NCBI GenBank assembly: GCA_002436205.1
Contig: DJKT01000044.1
Coordinates: forward strand, 3,825 to 10,109
DNA from: Candidatus Peribacter sp. UBA6535
GTDB lineage: Bacteria; Patescibacteriota; Gracilibacteria; Peribacterales; Peribacteraceae
Direction of reading: 5' to 3'
DNA: 6,285 bases
The position numbers were made by a program, and so were the translations under genes. Shown here piece by piece: positions 4,165 through 6,285 of the stretch. Within the stretch, counting starts at the first letter, position 1; every line of letters begins with the position of its first letter. The notes below the pieces were generated by a model. The model was not told the origin of the DNA. It saw nothing but the letters and a program-made list of their open reading frames with translations, and ran no database searches.

Positions 4165-4973
4165 GCTGGCATTACACGGGATAAAGCTGGTGTCACAAAA
4201 TCATCTCGAATTCTGTCAAAGGCATCGCCCATATAAGGACCCAGATTGATGGCTTCGTGGAAATGTTCAGCAAGGTCCACAGTTGTTTTCCGCGGCCGTA
4301 TATCTTCGGCAATCTGGCTTGCTAGCTTTAGCCATTGGTCATCGCAAGTGATGTTCAGTTTGGTCATTAGGTCTTCAAACTTATCATTTTCAAAATGCAG
4401 AATAAATCGCTCAGGATATATTTGCTGCAAATCTAGAAACCAATCCAAATCCCTAAGATACCAATGGCACAACGCTGGAGGATACTTTGCTCTTTCACGA
4501 CCGAGAGGTTCTCCCTGTGAGGTATCATCGTACAATTCATAGTGGTCATTAATAAGATTTGTTTGGAGACAATGTAGAGGATTTCGGACTGGCCTGATAA
4601 ACACGATATCAGGCAGCTCACTTAGGAGATACCAGATACATTTGTTTATCCTAATTTGAGATGTTAAGAAGCCTGATTCTTTCCAAATAAAAAACTTTGG
4701 ATTTTCTGTAGCGTATCCGCAAAATTCTTCCAGATTCTTTACCACGCCATCTATTGATGTGTGACTTTCCTGGAAGGACTCGTCATTATTTTCTACGAAC
4801 TTAACGAACGCATCATACTTTTCTTTTATGTTTTTGCCGTCATAAAATTGAGCATCTTCTGGCATCTTATCCCTACCGTGGTTCAATCCAATGATATCTG
4901 GGTGAAGCGTAAGGATATTTCCATATAGCGTTGTGAGGTTGCCGTATGGTCCGAGGAAAAAAATACCTTTCAT
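4149..4973 (-). CDS. sulfotransferase-like protein with altered PAPS-binding loop, 274 aa
   Basis: The layout follows the sulfotransferase fold, which transfers sulfate from PAPS to an acceptor. The N-terminal IFFLGPYGNLTTLYGNIL (residues 4-21), followed by LHP, occupies the place of the 5'-phosphosulfate loop (usually LG-x-PRSGTTLL, then HP). PDIVFIRPVRNPLHCLQTNL (121-140) matches the 3'-phosphate site, with R130, N-P and T138 eight residues later. A Tyr-x-x-Arg-Phe-x-x-x-x-Phe-Glu strand (ERFILHFENDKFEDLM, 188-203) resembles the usual RY-x-x-L-x-YE-D-L segment. The Arg/Lys normally found in the first loop is absent (P-Y-G-N), so activity is uncertain. The acceptor cannot be told. Such genes occur in marine phages and could modify sugars or surface polymers. 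The ATG overlaps the upstream stop (TAATG), with GGAG about nine bases upstream. Confidence 0.7.
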   Translation of the reverse strand: MKGIFFLGPYGNLTTLYGNILTLHPDIIGLNHGRDKMPEDAQFYDGKNIKEKYDAFVKFVENNDESFQESHTSIDGVVKNLEEFCGYATENPKFFIWKESGFLTSQIRINKCIWYLLSELPDIVFIRPVRNPLHCLQTNLINDHYELYDDTSQGEPLGRERAKYPPALCHWYLRDLDWFLDLQQIYPERFILHFENDKFEDLMTKLNITCDDQWLKLASQIAEDIRPRKTTVDLAEHFHEAINLGPYMGDAFDRIRDDFVTPALSRVMPAWKVT

Positions 4974-5314
4974 TAGTATTTACTCCAAGCGGTGATTTCT
5001 TCTGTCTTGTAATCGACAAGATAAGAGTAGGAAAACCCGGCCGGGTCGTGCCAATTAACTTCATCGACGACCCACGGCTCGTTATCATCTAGAAACTCTG
5101 TTGTGGGTTTTCCCTCGTCTAGTCCTGGAGAATGAAATGATCGCATTCCACCCGTTGCCTGGGCCTGAGCGATCAAGAGGGCTAGCCCTGTTGTGGTATT
5201 CTTCTTGAGAAAGTCGCGAAGACGATACTCGATCGAGTCACCATCATAATGTACGTAACAGCCAGAGATTTGTCCGTCTGGATACCTAATACCGATCGTC
5301 GCGTGGGTGCTCAT
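4973..5314 (-). CDS. conserved phage hypothetical protein (MST-ATI / YVHYDG type), 113 aa
   Basis: It opens MSTHATIGIRYPDGQISGCY followed by VHYDGD (residues 1-26). This resembles a widespread phage hypothetical family that starts MSTR-x-x-I, contains a -DG- turn and then a Y-x-H-W/Y-DG-Y motif; no biochemical function is established for it. The rest shows a helix (YRLRDFLKKN, then TTGLALLIAQAQA), a loop with Gly and Pro, and C-terminal strands with Trp81, Trp88 and Trp110 (EPWVVDEVNWHD, SYSYLVDYKTEEITAW). It begins one base after the upstream stop, with GGA about seven bases before the ATG, and its own stop overlaps the sulfotransferase-like start. Confidence 0.8.
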   Translation of the reverse strand: MSTHATIGIRYPDGQISGCYVHYDGDSIEYRLRDFLKKNTTTGLALLIAQAQATGGMRSFHSPGLDEGKPTTEFLDDNEPWVVDEVNWHDPAGFSYSYLVDYKTEEITAWSKY

Positions 5315-5315
5315 T

Positions 5316-5714
5316 TTAATTCCAGTTTACACTAACGACTGCGCCGTTGTAGGGCTCGTAGTAGACCTGGTGGGTGTACCCCATCAACCTTAGAGTTTGA
5401 TTAACATATTGGTCGACCTTATCCCATCTTTCTGAAGCGTAGTAAAAGTGAACCTTGTCTTCCCACTCGAACGACTCTATATCAGAAGCATTGGGGATGC
5501 CCCCCTCACAATAGATTTCCAGGATAGAGCTCGGGGACCACCCTCCAGGAGCATCTGCGCCCTTGTGGACATCACGCTCTAGGGCCTTGATTAGATCGGC
5601 ATCTAGACCAGCATCGCCACATCCAAAGACCTGTCTGAGTCCGTCACGATAGAGATTCGCTATGGTACGCCAAGATGGCTTACCGGTTTTTGTCACTGTT
5701 GCTTCAAGCTGCAT
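5316..5714 (-). CDS. hypothetical protein, 132 aa, first gene of the operon
   Basis: Function not recognised. Visible features are a Lys/Thr-rich N-terminus (MQLEATVTKTGKPSWRTIAN), a helix LYRDGLRQVF, a Gly/Asp/Ala region with two Cys (C32 and C69), and a mixed alpha/beta C-terminus ending in aromatic strands (HQVYYEPYNGAVVSVNWN). AGGGAG lies six bases before the ATG, a good ribosome binding site, and promoter-like AT-rich sequence lies just upstream. The next gene starts one base after its stop. As promoter-proximal gene of the six-gene operon it should be the best transcribed, but nothing in the sequence points to a role. Confidence 0.85.
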   Translation of the reverse strand: MQLEATVTKTGKPSWRTIANLYRDGLRQVFGCGDAGLDADLIKALERDVHKGADAPGGWSPSSILEIYCEGGIPNASDIESFEWEDKVHFYYASERWDKVDQYVNQTLRLMGYTHQVYYEPYNGAVVSVNWN

Positions 5715-5733
5715 TAACTGCTCCCTAAACTCA

Positions 5734-5747
5734 ATTATATTGTACCA
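5734..5747 (-). promoter_or_regulatory. possible promoter for the six-gene minus-strand operon
   Basis: On the minus strand TGGTACAAT (an extended -10-like element, 5747-5739) is followed directly by TATAAT (5739-5734), about 20 bases before the ATG at 5714. No clear -35 hexamer was found. The divergent position makes a promoter here likely even though the exact element is uncertain. Confidence 0.45.
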
Positions 5748-5779
5748 TATTCAGCATAGATTTGCACGAAATGGACCGT

Positions 5780-5785
5780 TATAAT
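5780..5785 (+). promoter_or_regulatory. possible -10 element just upstream of the nuclease gene
   Basis: Perfect TATAAT seven bases before the ATG at 5793. TTGCAC at 5762 is too close (12-base spacer) to be a normal -35. If used, transcription would begin at or near the start codon and give a nearly leaderless message. This fits the lack of a good ribosome binding site there. Confidence 0.35.
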
Positions 5786-5792
5786 TAAAGAC

Positions 5793-6161
5793 ATGAGTCG
5801 ACGCCGAAAAAAGCTATGGAGTAAGAGTTCTGTTTATACGACCATTGATGGGTCTGAAGTTAAGATGGACAGTACTTGGGAAGTAGCCATGGCAGAAAAG
5901 CTTGATGAGCTTACCATTCGCTGGATAAGAAATGATAATATGAAGCTTGAATACACCACAATTCGAGGTCGCAAGCGACGATACATCCCTGACTTCTATT
6001 TACCAGACTACGATCTTTACATCGAAGTGAAGGGTTATTGGACAGATGCTGCGCGCCACAAAATGAAAGACATCGAAGAAAGAAATCCTGGTAAAATTCT
6101 GATATTAGAATCGCTAGCAGAAATTGCGGATGTCAAGCAAAAACTCGACTCAAGGAAATGA
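5793..6161 (+). CDS. PD-(D/E)XK endonuclease, T7 endonuclease I-like, 122 aa
   Basis: The sequence carries the PD-(D/E)XK nuclease core. MDSTWEVAMAEKL places Glu30 in the first helix. RRYIPDFYLPDYDLYIEVKG gives Asp67 and the Glu78-x-Lys80 pair, and YWTDAARHKMKDI follows. Order and spacing parallel T7 endonuclease I, a Holliday-junction-cutting enzyme with an N-terminal Glu helix, T-PDF-LP, E-x-KG and a following W-x-x-x-x-R-K. The C-terminal part of the T7 enzyme is missing, and the basic N-terminus (MSRRRKKLW) may bind DNA. A junction resolvase or a free-standing homing-type nuclease both fit. It lies on the opposite strand to its neighbours, has only a weak ribosome binding site, and overlaps a convergent gene at its 3' end. 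Metal-dependent DNA cleavage is expected because all core residues are present. Confidence 0.8.
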   Translation: MSRRRKKLWSKSSVYTTIDGSEVKMDSTWEVAMAEKLDELTIRWIRNDNMKLEYTTIRGRKRRYIPDFYLPDYDLYIEVKGYWTDAARHKMKDIEERNPGKILILESLAEIADVKQKLDSRK

Positions 6162-6284
6162 AGGATTTTTCTTAGGTGCCGTCTTGAGTGGAACTGTCTG
6201 CCAGCGTTGTTCAAAGTTCTCGTGAGAGTACAGCGTTCCTGCCTGACACTTCTTAATTCCCGTGGATACGACGGAAAGTTTATC
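6150..6284 (-). CDS. C-terminal fragment of a minus-strand gene running off the right edge
   Basis: One minus-strand frame is open from the right edge to TGA at 6152-6150, 44 codons. It contains DKLSVVSTGIKKCQAGTLYS and HENFEQRWQTVP, and ends in a Lys/Pro-rich tail (KTAPKKNPSFP). Composition looks protein-like, and the other minus-strand option here is only the antisense of the nuclease gene. Its end overlaps the nuclease gene by 12 bases, tail to tail. Family is not recognised, and the fragment is too short to be sure it is a gene. Confidence 0.5.
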   Translation of the reverse strand, partial: DKLSVVSTGIKKCQAGTLYSHENFEQRWQTVPLKTAPKKNPSFP

Positions 6285-6285
6285 A

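Noticed and set aside
4246..4621. Alternative frames on both strands inside the sulfotransferase-like gene
   Set aside because: Antisense or off-frame to a gene with ordered family motifs, and no translation signals were seen.
4873..5088. Alternative minus-strand frame bridging the sulfotransferase-like and MST-type genes
   Set aside because: It overlaps two well-supported genes in another frame and has no ribosome binding site.
5762..5785. Standard -35/-10 promoter before the nuclease gene
   Set aside because: TTGCAC and TATAAT are separated by only 12 bases, too short for a normal sigma-70 promoter, so only the -10-like element is listed, at low confidence.

Overview
The window looks like part of a tailed-phage genome, most likely a marine one. 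Genes are small and tightly packed. They sit in long single-strand runs joined by ATGA, TAATG or 1-3 nt junctions, and most products are short hypotheticals. Several types familiar from marine phages are present: a YdcH/DUF465-like protein, a sulfotransferase-like protein, a small two-helix membrane protein, and a PD-(D/E)XK nuclease resembling T7 endonuclease I. No capsid, tail, polymerase or terminase gene is visible, so the exact phage group cannot be given. The phage assignment is an inference from this gene content.

Region 1 (1-2650, minus strand) is the most unusual part. Seven consecutive genes all begin with versions of one basic, amphipathic N-terminal segment of about 15-22 residues (consensus near M-K-I-T-K-R-Q-L-R-R-I-I-K-E-E). 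Their bodies then have no evident similarity to one another and are mostly acidic. Two of the seven carry a second, internal copy, giving nine copies in 2.65 kb. One internal copy begins exactly at a GTG codon with a possible ribosome binding site. The layout is one tag on many cargos. A capsid-targeting, protease-removed propeptide like that of T4 internal head proteins is one testable explanation. A YdcH-like gene (2712-2933) lies just upstream on the same strand.

Region 2 (2934-3432) is a 205 nt divergent spacer followed by one plus-strand gene for a 77-residue, two-helix membrane protein. That gene has a very strong ribosome binding site preceded by a small hairpin. It ends at a perfect 26 bp palindrome that serves as a terminator shared with the convergent operon.

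Region 3 (3433-5714, minus strand) is a six-gene operon. In order of transcription it encodes a 132 aa hypothetical, a 113 aa phage-type hypothetical (MST-ATI family), a sulfotransferase-like protein, two tandem small beta-barrel paralogs starting near K-I-G-D, and an 82 aa hypothetical. Stop and start codons overlap or nearly touch at every junction, so translational coupling is likely.

Region 4 (5715-6285) holds a short divergent promoter region, a plus-strand PD-(D/E)XK nuclease gene, and the 3' end of a further minus-strand gene that overlaps the nuclease gene tail to tail and runs off the right edge. No tRNA, rRNA, CRISPR array, transposase or integrase was seen.
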